Counted from the first letter of the stretch, positions 43,986-53,466 are shown. The stretch: DNA of 64,000 bases from an uncultured Eubacterium sp. (GCA_934320655.1 CAKRFN010000002.1:269897-333896), one strand, 5' to 3'. Program-made: numbers and translations. Notes: a model not told the origin generated them from the sequence alone.

Positions 43986-46393
43986 CCTTTTGTTTGCCAA
44001 AAATCCGCCAGCAATCCGTCCACATGCTCCAGATCAACCGTCCGGTAATCCTCCCACTCCCGCGGAAACAGGCGCCGGTTGTCCCTCTGCAAAAAGCGCT
44101 CGTCAAGCAGCGCGATCACGCCCACATCCGAGAGTGTCCGTATCACGCGCCCTGCCGCCTGCTGTACCTTGTTCATCCCCGGAAAACGGTACACATAGTC
44201 AAAGCCGTTTCCGTCCCGCTCATCAAAATAGTTTTTCAGGATCTCGGACTCACCGCCGATCTGCGGAATACCGGTTCCGATAATGATCGCACCGATGAGC
44301 TGATCCTCGCGCAGATCCACGCCCTCGCCAAAAATACCGCCCATCACGCAGAACGCCACCATTGAGCGCCCCCGCACTTCCTGAAATTCCCGCAAAAACT
44401 CCTCCCGATGCTGTTCCCGCATGTTCTGCTGCTGGATGATGATATCCACCGCCTCACCCGCAAGATATTCAAACGACTGCTCGACCTCAAGCATCATTTT
44501 ATAGGAAGGGAAAAACGCGATATAATTGCCCTGCTTCGCCAGCGAAATCTTCTTTATATAGGAAGCAATCCGCACATATTCCTCCGGCGTGCGCCTCGTG
44601 TATTTGCTGCTGACATCCGTTCCGACAAAAAGCAGCCGCTGATCCGGCGTAAACACCGAGTGCGCATAGACCGCATAGTTTTCCGGTTCCGTGGACAACA
44701 GACGCTTGTAATAGCCGATCGGAAGCAGTGTCCCTGAAAAAAACATCGTGCTGCGCGCCTTATCCAGACAGTTTTGCAGATTCGCGGAAGGGTCTGCACA
44801 GTACAGCTTGAGCGCAAATGTGCCGTCCTCCTGCATGGAAGTATAGATCACGTAATGCTCATCCACCAGATCATAGATACTCAGAAAATTGCGCAGCGAA
44901 AAATAAAACTCCATGACCTCATCCCGCTCCGGAATCGTGAGCGGACGCTGCAAAAAACGCTCCATCTCGGATGCAAGGCGCATCAGCGCAAAGACCAGAT
45001 CATTGATGGAATGGGTGTTCAGGTCATAGATCTCATAGTCCTCGCACTCCCGCTTATAGGCGAGCAGGATCTGGTTCACCCGCTCAAGCGCGCGCGTGAC
45101 CTTTTTACTGTGATTCTTCAGCAGGCGTTTGACTGCCAGCACATCCTCCTTCACGATCCGCTCGGAATACATCTGCCTGCCGCGCTCGACGAGATTGTGC
45201 GCTTCATCCACGAGAAACAGATACTCGCCTTTATTGCCCTCCGCAAAAAAGCGCTTGAGATACACGGTCGGATCAAACACATAGTTATAATCCCCGACGA
45301 TCACATCACTCCACGTGGACACATCCAGACACAGCTCAAACGGACACACCATATAACGGTCCGCCTGCTCTAAAAGCACCTCGCGCGAAAAACAGTCCTC
45401 TCTGCCGAGCAGATCAAACACCGCGTCATTGACCCGGTCAAAATGTCCCTTTGCATACGGACAGGCATCCGGATTGCACTCCGGTTTCTCACATTTACAC
45501 AATTTTTCTTTCGCGGTGATCTGTACGACCTTTCCACGGTAACCGTTCTCCCGGAACTGTGCAAACGTGTCCATCGCCACGGTCGCCGTCACGGTCTTTG
45601 CCGTCAGATAAAAGATCTTTTCCCCGTATCCCTCTCCGACCGCGCGCACCGCCGGAAACAGTACCGATACGGTCTTGCCGGTTCCGGTCGGAGCCTGGAT
45701 AAACAGATTCTTTTTCCGCAGGATCGTGCGGTACACATCTGCGACGAGTTCCCGCTGTCCGGGTCGGTAGTCAAACGGAAATTCCATTTTTTTAATAGAA
45801 GCGATCGATTTTTGCCGCCATTCATACTGAAAATCCGCCCACTTCTGATATTCTGCCATGAGCGCATCAAACCACTCCTCCAGCTCCGCAAATGGATAAC
45901 TTTCATAAAACCGCCGCACCTGCTCGGTGTCGAGATCGCAGTACGTCATCTGCACGCCGATCGGATCGAGTGCCTGCTGTAAGGCGTGAATATAGGCATA
46001 GCATTTCGCCTGTGCCAGATGCACCGGCACCGGAGCTTCCATCTCGTCCACATCGCGATACACGCCCTTGATCTCATCGATGCAGATCATACCGTCCCGC
46101 TCAAAGATGCCGTCCGCCCGTCCTTCGATGGTCAGCACATACCGTTCCGTCCCCACATCGAGCCGCAGCGGAACCTCCGCCTGATACGAGCTACCCATCG
46201 CGCGCTGCAGTTTTTTATGGATGCGCGTGCCCTCCTGCATCGCATTAAGCTGCAGACCACGGCTGATCCGGTTGTCAATATCTCCGGAGCGCATCAAAAA
46301 CTCCACCAAGTTGCGCACCGAGATACGCACCTGCTGGAGTGTGTGTGTTTGCTGTATCATGTTTTGTTTTTCTGCGTTTGTCTGATTATCCAT
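43973..46393 (-). CDS. XPD/DinG-like helicase with N-terminal PD-(D/E)XK nuclease domain
   Basis: 806 residues from ATG 46393. N-terminal RecB/Cas4-like nuclease domain (about residues 20-195) with motif-II Asp in EGRADGIFERDG and motif III in CIDEIKG. Then a Rad3/XPD helicase: Walker A APTGTGKTVSVLFP, four cysteines of a probable 4Fe-4S cluster (KLCKCEKPECNPDACPY, with further Cys at VCPFELC), DEAH box FLVDEAHNLVERG, and a C-terminal helicase domain ending GRVIRTLSDVGVIALLDERF. Known architecture; likely DNA repair, exact role untested. The frame opens 34 codons earlier, but that part overlaps a small gene in another frame, so ATG 46393, 8 nt after that gene's stop, is preferred. Confidence 0.9.
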   Translation of the reverse strand: MDNQTNAEKQNMIQQTHTLQQVRISVRNLVEFLMRSGDIDNRISRGLQLNAMQEGTRIHKKLQRAMGSSYQAEVPLRLDVGTERYVLTIEGRADGIFERDGMICIDEIKGVYRDVDEMEAPVPVHLAQAKCYAYIHALQQALDPIGVQMTYCDLDTEQVRRFYESYPFAELEEWFDALMAEYQKWADFQYEWRQKSIASIKKMEFPFDYRPGQRELVADVYRTILRKKNLFIQAPTGTGKTVSVLFPAVRAVGEGYGEKIFYLTAKTVTATVAMDTFAQFRENGYRGKVVQITAKEKLCKCEKPECNPDACPYAKGHFDRVNDAVFDLLGREDCFSREVLLEQADRYMVCPFELCLDVSTWSDVIVGDYNYVFDPTVYLKRFFAEGNKGEYLFLVDEAHNLVERGRQMYSERIVKEDVLAVKRLLKNHSKKVTRALERVNQILLAYKRECEDYEIYDLNTHSINDLVFALMRLASEMERFLQRPLTIPERDEVMEFYFSLRNFLSIYDLVDEHYVIYTSMQEDGTFALKLYCADPSANLQNCLDKARSTMFFSGTLLPIGYYKRLLSTEPENYAVYAHSVFTPDQRLLFVGTDVSSKYTRRTPEEYVRIASYIKKISLAKQGNYIAFFPSYKMMLEVEQSFEYLAGEAVDIIIQQQNMREQHREEFLREFQEVRGRSMVAFCVMGGIFGEGVDLREDQLIGAIIIGTGIPQIGGESEILKNYFDERDGNGFDYVYRFPGMNKVQQAAGRVIRTLSDVGVIALLDERFLQRDNRRLFPREWEDYRTVDLEHVDGLLADFWQTKGCNL

Positions 46394-46401
46394 ACACCAA
46401 T

Positions 46402-46587
46402 TCAAAACAGCATATCTTCGTAATAGGGACAAAGATTTTTCGCTGTAGGGTCTTTTCCGCCCTCGCCCCGGCACGGACGGTTTGCCGCACGGCAATCCGT
46501 GTCACAGTACCAGCGTGTCGGCTGATCCTGCGCCTGTTCTCTCCTGTCATCCGTTTTTGCCTGACTGTTATCATACCTATCATCCAT
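46402..46587 (-). CDS. 61-residue Cys-rich microprotein coupled to the helicase gene
   Basis: ATG 46587 with a good GGAGG 8 nt upstream opens MDDRYDNSQAKTDDRREQAQ, a charged disordered N-terminus, followed by a compact C-terminal part with WYCDTDCRAANRPC and NLCPYYEDMLF. Cysteine spacing is C-x3-C-x6-C-x13-C, enough for a zinc or Fe-S site. Its TGA lies 8 nt before the helicase ATG, and the helicase start lacks a strong site of its own, so its translation may depend on this small gene. I know no family for it. It is distinct from the out-of-frame helicase extension covering the same bases. Confidence 0.62.
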   Translation of the reverse strand: MDDRYDNSQAKTDDRREQAQDQPTRWYCDTDCRAANRPCRGEGGKDPTAKNLCPYYEDMLF

Positions 46588-46627
46588 ACCACATACCTCC
46601 GTCTCCGGAATCGGATATAAACTTTTA

Positions 46628-47698
46628 TTAAGCTGAGCAGACCCTGTTCTTTCCGGTATTCTTTGCCTGATACAATGCCTGATCCGACTGATCAAAGAAC
46701 TTGCTGGCTGTATCCCACGGCTTATCATATTCCGCGACACCCATACTGATCGTAAACTGATGTGCCGCACCCGTTGCGTCGGTAAATATCATGTTGCTGA
46801 ATTCCTTGCGGATCGTATTGGCACGTGTGAGCGCGTCCTTTTTATGGCATTCGCCCACGATCATGACAAATTCCTCGCCGCCGTAGCGGGCAGAAAAATC
46901 TTTCTTGCCGCAGTATTTTTTAAACAGTCCAGACAGACCGAGCAATACCTCGTCACCAAACGCATGACCGTATGTATCATTGACCTTCTTAAAGTTGTCA
47001 ATATCCGCGATAAACAGACAAAATGCATGTTCTTCTTTTTCTTGTTCAGACATCTGTGTGAACTGCTTCATGCGCTTTTCCAGTTCTTCATAAAAGCTCT
47101 CATGATTGTACAGCCCCGTCGCTGCATCCATACGTGTCGCATCACCTAGCAGCATGGTCTGCCGGTGCACATATTCCACATTCGAATACAACATAAAACC
47201 AATCGACAGCGTACCTACAATATTAGTCAGCCGCCAGTAATCCGTCAGCGGCATTGCCATCTGATACAGGATCACATGCCGTATGATAACCATCGCCACA
47301 AGCAGACTAGTCTGCCACTTCACCCACTTATGGTCTGTCCATACCGGATACATCGCCATCACTCCAAACACCAATCCATCCAGCAGGATCAGCTTGGACG
47401 GATGGGCAAGCAGCAGGATCAGATAACAGTTGAGCAGCAGATACGCCATCCACTTTTTAATCACGCGCTCCCGCTTCACAATCAGCTTCTGATAGAGCAG
47501 ACACAAGAATCCAGCCACCACTAACGGGATCAGGTACTCACCAAATAGTCTGCTCCGGTACTCTTTGTTCACACACACCACTAAAAACCAGAATGTGTTC
47601 ATGATACAGGAACAGATCCACATGTTCTTCATGCATGCGCCAAGCATATTGCCCAGTTTACGGTCTCTATCCTTATTATAATTATCTAATGCTCTCAT
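46628..47698 (-). CDS. Membrane diguanylate cyclase (GGDEF)
   Basis: 356 residues. About six membrane helices in residues 25-185, then a GGDEF domain: DAATGLYNHESFYEEL, FIADIDNFKKVNDTYGHAFG (metal-binding Asp), and the signature ARYGGEEFVMIV (GGEEF variant, normally active). It makes cyclic di-GMP. No inhibitory RxxD site is obvious five residues before the signature (SARYGGEEF). It lies 40 bp upstream of the microprotein-helicase pair on the same strand. Confidence 0.9.
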   Translation of the reverse strand: MRALDNYNKDRDRKLGNMLGACMKNMWICSCIMNTFWFLVVCVNKEYRSRLFGEYLIPLVVAGFLCLLYQKLIVKRERVIKKWMAYLLLNCYLILLLAHPSKLILLDGLVFGVMAMYPVWTDHKWVKWQTSLLVAMVIIRHVILYQMAMPLTDYWRLTNIVGTLSIGFMLYSNVEYVHRQTMLLGDATRMDAATGLYNHESFYEELEKRMKQFTQMSEQEKEEHAFCLFIADIDNFKKVNDTYGHAFGDEVLLGLSGLFKKYCGKKDFSARYGGEEFVMIVGECHKKDALTRANTIRKEFSNMIFTDATGAAHQFTISMGVAEYDKPWDTASKFFDQSDQALYQAKNTGKNRVCSA

Positions 47699-47885
47699 GT
47701 TCTCCTATTTTACTTTCCTTATACTACTACATATATATCCCTGCTTCATATACCGAAACATGACCTACCGATTCTAAGCAGATCATATTTCTTTTATTGT
47801 ACCATATTCTATCATATTTGCAATCACAGATTTGTTTCAATATGACGGTATTTTTTCTTTTGTCATTTTTTGAAATGTGTAAAAC

Positions 47886-47962
47886 TGTACAAAAATCCTT
47901 TGTACAATCATCAATTTTTGTCTATAGACACCAATAGGGAAAACCGTTACACTGAATGTAAC
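47886..47962 (+). promoter_or_regulatory. glpK promoter with operator-like inverted repeats
   Basis: -35 TTGTAC (47900-47905), 17-nt spacer, -10 TATAGA (47923-47928). A perfect inverted repeat TGTACAAA (47886-47893) / TTTGTACA (47899-47906) covers the -35, and GTTACA/TGTAAC (47946-47962) lies in the 5' leader. A repressor or activator of glycerol genes probably binds the first. The 296-bp gap 47699-47994 otherwise holds AT-rich DNA only. Confidence 0.68.
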
Positions 47963-47994
47963 TTAAAAATAAACAAATGGAGGGGGTAATTATT

Positions 47995-49491
47995 ATGGCA
48001 AAATACGTAATGGCATTGGATGCCGGAACAACCAGCAACCGTTGTATTCTCTTTAACGAGAAAGGTGAAATGTGCAGTGTAGCTCAGAAAGAGTTTACTC
48101 AGTATTTCCCGAAGCCCGGCTGGGTTGAGCATGACGCAGAAGAGATCTGGTCTACCCAGCTCGAAGTTGCTAAGGCTGCTATGGCAAACGTGAACGCTAC
48201 CGCAGCAGATATCGCAGCGATCGGTATCACCAACCAGCGCGAGACCACGATCGTGTGGGATAAGAATACAGGTGAGCCTGTATACCACGCAATCGTATGG
48301 CAGTGCCGCAGAACTTCCGAGTATTGTGATTCATTAAAAGAAAAAGGATTGACTGACACATTCCGTTCAAAGACCGGTCTTGTCATCGATGCTTACTTCT
48401 CTGGTTCCAAGGTAAAATGGATTCTCGACAACGTAGAGGGGGTACGTGAGAGAGCTGAGAAGGGTGAATTATTATTCGGTACAGTTGAGACATGGCTGAT
48501 CTGGAAGCTGACCAAGGGCGCAGTTCATGTAACAGATTATTCCAATGCCGCAAGAACCATGTTATTTAACATCAACACCTTAGAGTGGGATGATGAGATC
48601 TTAGCAGAGTTAAATATTCCGAAGAGTATGCTGCCGACACCGAAGCCTTCAAGCTGCGTATACGGCAATGCAAATCCTGAATTCTTCGGCGGTCCGATCC
48701 CGATCGCAGGTGCTGCCGGTGATCAGCAGGCTGCTCTGTTTGGACAGACCTGTTTCACAGAAGGTGAAGCAAAGAACACTTACGGAACCGGATGTTTCCT
48801 GTTGATGAATACTGGAGAAAAGCCCGTATTCTCTAAGAACGGTCTGGTAACTACCATCGCATGGGGACTTGACGGAAAAGTCAACTACGCATTAGAGGGT
48901 TCTATCTTCGTAGCAGGTGCTTCTATCCAGTGGCTGCGCGATGAGTTGAAATTCATCGATTCCGCTCCGGATTCAGAGTACATGGCACGCAAGGTAAAAG
49001 ATACCAACGGCTGCTACGTTGTACCCGCTTTCACCGGCCTCGGTGCTCCTTACTGGGATCAGTATGCAAGAGGTACGATCGTAGGTCTGACCCGTGGTGT
49101 TAATAAATATCACATCATCCGTGCAACGCTCGAGTCACTGGCATATCAGGTAAACGATGTTCTTCAGGCTATGAAGGCTGATTCCGGCATCGATCTGGCA
49201 GCTTTGAAGGTAGACGGCGGCGCTTCTGCTAACAACTTACTGATGCAGATGCAGTCAGATATCATTCAGGCTCCGGTTAACCGTCCGGTATGTGTAGAGA
49301 CGACCGCTATGGGTGCTGCTTATCTGGCAGGTCTGGCAGTTGGCTACTGGAAGAGCAAAGAAGACGTTATCCAGAACTGGGCAATCGATCGTACATTTAC
49401 ACCGGAGATCTCTTCTGATGATTCAGCAAAGAAGGTAAAGATGTGGAAGAAAGCTGTTACCTACTCTTTCAACTGGGCAAAGGAAGACTAA
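47995..49491 (+). CDS. glpK: Glycerol kinase
   Basis: 498 residues. ATP-dependent phosphorylation of glycerol to glycerol-3-phosphate. FGGY-family motifs: MALDAGTTSNRCILFNEKG (phosphate loop), NQRETTIVWDKNTGEPVY, AGAAGDQQAALFGQTCF, NTYGTGCFLLMNTG and TALKVDGGASANNLLMQ-like VDGGASANNLLM. The frame opens six codons earlier, but ATG 47995 has the GGAGGGGG site at the right distance. First gene of the glycerol operon, 49 bp before glpF. Codon use is strongly biased, as for a highly expressed gene. Confidence 0.97.
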   Translation: MAKYVMALDAGTTSNRCILFNEKGEMCSVAQKEFTQYFPKPGWVEHDAEEIWSTQLEVAKAAMANVNATAADIAAIGITNQRETTIVWDKNTGEPVYHAIVWQCRRTSEYCDSLKEKGLTDTFRSKTGLVIDAYFSGSKVKWILDNVEGVRERAEKGELLFGTVETWLIWKLTKGAVHVTDYSNAARTMLFNINTLEWDDEILAELNIPKSMLPTPKPSSCVYGNANPEFFGGPIPIAGAAGDQQAALFGQTCFTEGEAKNTYGTGCFLLMNTGEKPVFSKNGLVTTIAWGLDGKVNYALEGSIFVAGASIQWLRDELKFIDSAPDSEYMARKVKDTNGCYVVPAFTGLGAPYWDQYARGTIVGLTRGVNKYHIIRATLESLAYQVNDVLQAMKADSGIDLAALKVDGGASANNLLMQMQSDIIQAPVNRPVCVETTAMGAAYLAGLAVGYWKSKEDVIQNWAIDRTFTPEISSDDSAKKVKMWKKAVTYSFNWAKED

Positions 49492-49540
49492 CATCCGTGC
49501 AATGCGATAAAGCAAATATATATTGACAGGAGGAAATTTT

Positions 49541-50248
49541 ATGTTACCTTATATAGCAGAGTTAATTGGAACCTTTATGTTAATCCTTTTAGGTGATGGC
49601 GTTGTTGCTAACGTAACCTTAAACAAATCAGGTATGAAGGGTGCAGGATCTATCCAGATCACATTTGCATGGGGTCTTGCCGTTATGGTTCCCGCTTGTA
49701 TCTTCGGAGCAGCTTCCGGCGCACACTTCAACCCCGCTCTTACCATCGCACTTGCTGCTGAAGGCAGCATGTCATGGAGCATGGTACCCGGATACATCGT
49801 TGCACAGATGATCGGTGCATTCCTTGGTGCCTGCTGTGTATTCGTTCTGTTTAAGGGACAGTATGACGCAACTGATGATCCTGCCACCAAGCTCGGCACA
49901 TTCTCTACCAGCCCTTCGATCCCGAATACCGGTCTGAACCTGCTGAGTGAGATTATCGGTACTTTCGTACTCGTATTTGCAATCAAGGGCTTTGGCAATG
50001 TAGACGCAGCCGGCGGTATCGGAAACCTGTATGTATTTGGTCTGATCGTTTCCATCGGTATGTCACTCGGTGGTCTGACCGGATACGCAATCAACCCTGC
50101 AAGAGACTTAGGTCCTCGTCTTGCTCACGCTGTATTACCGATCAAGGGTAAAGGATCTTCCCGTTTCGATTATGGATGGATTCCGGTAGTCGGACCTATC
50201 ATCGGCGGATTATTAGCAGTTGGTTTATTCAACATCATTCCTTGGTAA
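49541..50248 (+). CDS. glpF: Glycerol facilitator (aquaglyceroporin)
   Basis: 235 residues, six helices plus two half-helices with the paired NPA motifs (SGAHFNPALTIAL and GYAINPARDLGPRL). The Asp after the second NPAR is the glycerol-channel signature. ATG 49541 follows an AGGAGG site; the TTG at 49523 only opens the frame. Passive uptake of glycerol, trapped by GlpK. Followed by an attenuator-like leader before the dehydrogenase genes. Confidence 0.96.
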   Translation: MLPYIAELIGTFMLILLGDGVVANVTLNKSGMKGAGSIQITFAWGLAVMVPACIFGAASGAHFNPALTIALAAEGSMSWSMVPGYIVAQMIGAFLGACCVFVLFKGQYDATDDPATKLGTFSTSPSIPNTGLNLLSEIIGTFVLVFAIKGFGNVDAAGGIGNLYVFGLIVSIGMSLGGLTGYAINPARDLGPRLAHAVLPIKGKGSSRFDYGWIPVVGPIIGGLLAVGLFNIIPW

Positions 50249-50281
50249 TCGGAGATTTAAGGGTTTTCAAAAATTAAATAA

Positions 50282-50349
50282 CTAGCAAGAGATGAGAGCC
50301 GTGCTAGGAGATACCGGAAACGGTATCATCCTTAGCGCGGCTTTTTTTC
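50282..50349 (+). promoter_or_regulatory. Intercistronic terminator/antiterminator, probable GlpP target
   Basis: A strong terminator: AGCCGTGCTAGGA (50297-50309) pairs with TCCTTAGCGCGGCT (50329-50342), capped by GATACCG-GAAA-CGGTATC, then seven T (50342-50348). An alternative stem, CTAGCA (50282-50287) with TGCTAG (50302-50307), uses part of the terminator's left arm, so the two folds exclude each other. Between the alternative arms lies the purine-rich AGAGATGAGAG. This is the form of a protein-controlled antiterminator. The gene for the antiterminator GlpP is 4 kb away. Confidence 0.78.
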
Positions 50350-50362
50350 AGGAGGGAAAATT

Positions 50363-51808
50363 ATGTATGACGTAGTAATTATCGGCGCAGGCGTGACCGG
50401 AAGCGCCAGTGCGCGGGAATTATCCCGTTACAAATTGAACATCTGTGTTGTAGACAAGGAAGAAGATGTCTGCGCAGGTACATCAAAGGCAAACAGCGCG
50501 ATCGTCCATTCCGGTATCGATTGTGCGCCCGGCACACTGATGGCAGAATTGAATGTCAAAGGAAACGAACTCATGGAGCCGCTGTCCAAAGAACTGGACT
50601 TCTCTTTCAAGCGTAACGGTTCCCTGATCTTATGCTTCTCCGAGGAGGATCGCCCGAATCTCGAAGCATTGTATGCACACGCTGAGAAAAACGGTGTTCC
50701 GGGCTGCCGGATCATCGAGAAAGAAGAACTTCACGAGATGGAGCCGAACCTCTCTGACGAGGCGATCGCTGCGATCCACTGCCCGACCGGCGGTATCGTA
50801 TGTCCGTTCGGACTGAACATCGCCATGGCTGAGAATGCCTATACCAACGGTGTGGAATTCCGTTTCAATACCGCAGTCCGCAAGATCACAAAGACGGACA
50901 AGGGCTGGCTGCTCGCTACGAACAACGGCGATATTCTCACAAAGGTCGTTGTCAATGCCGCAGGTGTCAATGCAGACATCTTCCACAACATGGTGAGCGA
51001 GAACAAGATCCACATCACTCCCCGACGCGGTGAGTACTGCCTGTTAGACAAGACAACCGGAGGTCTCGTCAGCAACACGATCTTCCAGCTGCCCGGCAAA
51101 TATGGCAAAGGCATCCTCGTCACTCCTACTGTCCATGGAAATACACTGATCGGACCGACCGCAGACGACCATGATGACCGCGAAGCTACCAATACGACCG
51201 CACAGGGTCTCGCACATGTGATTTCAGCCGCTACCAAATCCGTACCGACTGTTCCTGTCCGTCAGGTCATCACCTCATTCTCCGGCAACCGTGCCCATGA
51301 GGATCACCATGAATTTATTATCAAAGAGCTCGAAGATGCACCGTTCTTTGTAGATGCAGCAGGTATTGAGTCTCCGGGACTTACCAGCTCTCCTGCAATC
51401 GGTGTCAAGGTGGCAGGTATCGTTGCAGACCTGTTACAGCCGGAAAAGAATCCTGATTTTAACGGTACACGTAAGGGTGTCCTCGATCCCAAGTCTCTCT
51501 CCGAGGAGGATTACGAGAAACTGATCAAGGAACAGCCCGCATACGGCAATATTATCTGCCGATGCGAAATGATCACCGAGGGCGAGATCATGGATGCCAT
51601 CAACCGCCCGTTAGGTGCCAAGTCACTCGATGGTGTGAAGCGCAGAACACGTGCAGGAATGGGAAGATGCCAGGCAGGCTTCTGTTCTCCGAGAACGATG
51701 GAGATCATCTCCCGCGAGCTGGGTATCTCCCAGTTAGAGATCACCAAAAACGGTGGCTCATCCAAGATGGTCGTTGGCTACAGCAAGAAAAGCATTGAGG
51801 AGGCATAA
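50363..51808 (+). CDS. Glycerol-3-phosphate dehydrogenase subunit A-like FAD protein
   Basis: 481 residues. N-terminal FAD loop VVIIGAGVTGSASARELSRY, DAO-type fold with EDVCAGTSKANSAIVHSG, and a C-terminal BFD-like [2Fe-2S] domain with cysteines in NIICRCEMITEGE and GRCQAGFCSP. This matches anaerobic GlpA-type dehydrogenases, oxidising glycerol-3-phosphate to DHAP. Three bases separate it from the next gene. AGGAGG precedes the ATG. Expression likely depends on the leader just upstream. Confidence 0.92.
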   Translation: MYDVVIIGAGVTGSASARELSRYKLNICVVDKEEDVCAGTSKANSAIVHSGIDCAPGTLMAELNVKGNELMEPLSKELDFSFKRNGSLILCFSEEDRPNLEALYAHAEKNGVPGCRIIEKEELHEMEPNLSDEAIAAIHCPTGGIVCPFGLNIAMAENAYTNGVEFRFNTAVRKITKTDKGWLLATNNGDILTKVVVNAAGVNADIFHNMVSENKIHITPRRGEYCLLDKTTGGLVSNTIFQLPGKYGKGILVTPTVHGNTLIGPTADDHDDREATNTTAQGLAHVISAATKSVPTVPVRQVITSFSGNRAHEDHHEFIIKELEDAPFFVDAAGIESPGLTSSPAIGVKVAGIVADLLQPEKNPDFNGTRKGVLDPKSLSEEDYEKLIKEQPAYGNIICRCEMITEGEIMDAINRPLGAKSLDGVKRRTRAGMGRCQAGFCSPRTMEIISRELGISQLEITKNGGSSKMVVGYSKKSIEEA

Positions 51809-51811
51809 ACT

Positions 51812-53080
51812 ATGAGTTCATATGATATTGTAATCATCGGCGGTGGTCCTGCCGGCTTAGCGGCTGCAGCGGCTGCTAAAAGAGAAGGTGTTGACAGTAT
51901 TCTGATTTTAGAGCGCGATACACAGCTCGGCGGTATCTTAAACCAGTGCATCCATAACGGCTTTGGTCTCCACACATTCAAGGAGGAGCTGACCGGTCCG
52001 GAATACGCACAGCGCTTTATCGATCAGGTAGAAGAATTAAAAATTGAATATAAATTGAACACAATGGTCATGGACATCACTCCGAACAAGGAGATCACAG
52101 CCATGAACCGCACAGACGGATTGTTCCACATTCAGGCAAAATCCATTATTTTAGCAATGGGCTGCCGTGAGCGTTCCCGTGGTGCTTTAAACATCCCCGG
52201 CTACCGCCCTGCCGGCATCTATTCTGCCGGAACCGCACAGCGTCTGGTCAATATTGAGGGCTTTATGCCCGGCCGTGAAGTTGTGATCTTAGGCTCCGGC
52301 GACATCGGTCTGATCATGGCAAGACGTATGACCTTAGAGGGTGCAAAGGTCAAAGTAGTCGCAGAGCTGATGCCCTACTCCGGAGGATTAAAGCGAAACA
52401 TCGTACAGTGTCTGGACGACTTTGGCATCCCGTTGAAGCTCAGCCACACCGTTGTAGACATCAAAGGCAAGGAGCGTCTGGAAGGGATCACACTCGCAGC
52501 CGTTGACAACAAGGGCAAGCCGATCCCCGGCACCGAGGAAGAATACACCTGTGACACACTACTGCTCTCCTGTGGTCTGATCCCCGAGAACGAGATCTCC
52601 CGCAGCATCGGTGTAGACATGGAGCCCGTGACCTCCGGTCCGATCGTAAACGAAAGTCTTGAAACCAGCGTAGAGGGCGTATTCGCCTGCGGTAATGTAC
52701 TTCACGTACATGACCTCGTAGACTTCGTATCCGAGGAGGCTGCAACAGCCGGACGCAACGCTGCAAGCTATGTCAAAGCAGGCGGCTCGCTCGGTGAGAT
52801 GGGCAAAGAGATCCCGATCGTGGCAGTGGACGGTGTCCGTTATACTGTACCGAAAAAGATCCATGTCAACCGCATGGCTGACGAACAGATCGTCCGTTTC
52901 CGTGTCGGCGCTGTATATAAAAACTGTTATGTCTCTGCTTATCTGAATGACGAGCGCATCATCCACCGCAAACGCCAGATCATGGCTCCCGGCGAGATGG
53001 AGGAGATCAAGCTGAAGAAAGAACAGCTTGCCGGATTTGACGGATTAGAGAAGATTACTGTAAAGATTGAGGAGGCGTAA
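51812..53080 (+). CDS. FAD-dependent oxidoreductase, GlpB-like partner
   Basis: 422 residues, two-dinucleotide-binding-domain flavoprotein: FAD loop IVIIGGGPAGLAAAAAAKRE, second nucleotide loop VVILGSGDIGLIMARRM, and GVFACGNVLHVHDLVDFVSE near the C-terminus. Family members sit between the GlpA-like and DUF1667 genes in anaerobic Firmicutes and probably pass electrons from glycerol-3-phosphate to a soluble or membrane acceptor. No GlpC-type membrane anchor gene is present, so the acceptor is unknown. Confidence 0.9.
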   Translation: MSSYDIVIIGGGPAGLAAAAAAKREGVDSILILERDTQLGGILNQCIHNGFGLHTFKEELTGPEYAQRFIDQVEELKIEYKLNTMVMDITPNKEITAMNRTDGLFHIQAKSIILAMGCRERSRGALNIPGYRPAGIYSAGTAQRLVNIEGFMPGREVVILGSGDIGLIMARRMTLEGAKVKVVAELMPYSGGLKRNIVQCLDDFGIPLKLSHTVVDIKGKERLEGITLAAVDNKGKPIPGTEEEYTCDTLLLSCGLIPENEISRSIGVDMEPVTSGPIVNESLETSVEGVFACGNVLHVHDLVDFVSEEAATAGRNAASYVKAGGSLGEMGKEIPIVAVDGVRYTVPKKIHVNRMADEQIVRFRVGAVYKNCYVSAYLNDERIIHRKRQIMAPGEMEEIKLKKEQLAGFDGLEKITVKIEEA

Positions 53081-53083
53081 ATC

Positions 53084-53449
53084 ATGGAGAAAAGAAATCT
53101 GACCTGCATCGGTTGTCCGATGGGCTGTCTGCTGACAGTAGAAATGGATAACGGTGAAGTGACAAGCGTCACCGGAAATACCTGTAAGCGCGGCGATGAC
53201 TACGCCCGCAAGGAAGTCACACATCCGACACGTATCGTAACCAGTTCTGTCTATGTAACAGGCGGTGCGATCCCTATGGTGTCTGTAAAGACTGCACATG
53301 ATATTCCCAAGGAGAAGATCATGGATATCATGGCAAGCATCGAACACGTGACAGTCGCAGCTCCGATTAAGATCGGTGATGTGATCGTAGCAAACGCAGC
53401 CGATACCGGCGTCGATATCATCGCTACAAAGGATATCGCAGCCGTATAA
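53084..53449 (+). CDS. DUF1667 protein, third component of the G3P oxidation unit
   Basis: 121 residues. Cysteines in LTCIGCPMGCLLTVEM and NTCKRGDDYARKE (C-x2-C-x3-C plus one) suggest a small iron-sulfur or metal site; PTRIVTSSVYVTGG is typical of DUF1667. The three-gene set GlpA-like, GlpB-like, DUF1667 is recurrent in clostridia. Its exact role is not established; electron transfer is inferred. Ends at a strong terminator. Confidence 0.9.
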   Translation: MEKRNLTCIGCPMGCLLTVEMDNGEVTSVTGNTCKRGDDYARKEVTHPTRIVTSSVYVTGGAIPMVSVKTAHDIPKEKIMDIMASIEHVTVAAPIKIGDVIVANAADTGVDIIATKDIAAV

Positions 53450-53466
53450 ATGAAGGAAGTATAAAG

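Noticed and set aside
46394..46495. 34-codon N-terminal extension of the helicase
   Set aside because: It overlaps the Cys-rich small gene in another frame and is Arg/Ser-rich without similarity to nuclease domains; ATG 46393 is the better start. I keep some doubt because the true start also lacks a strong ribosome site.
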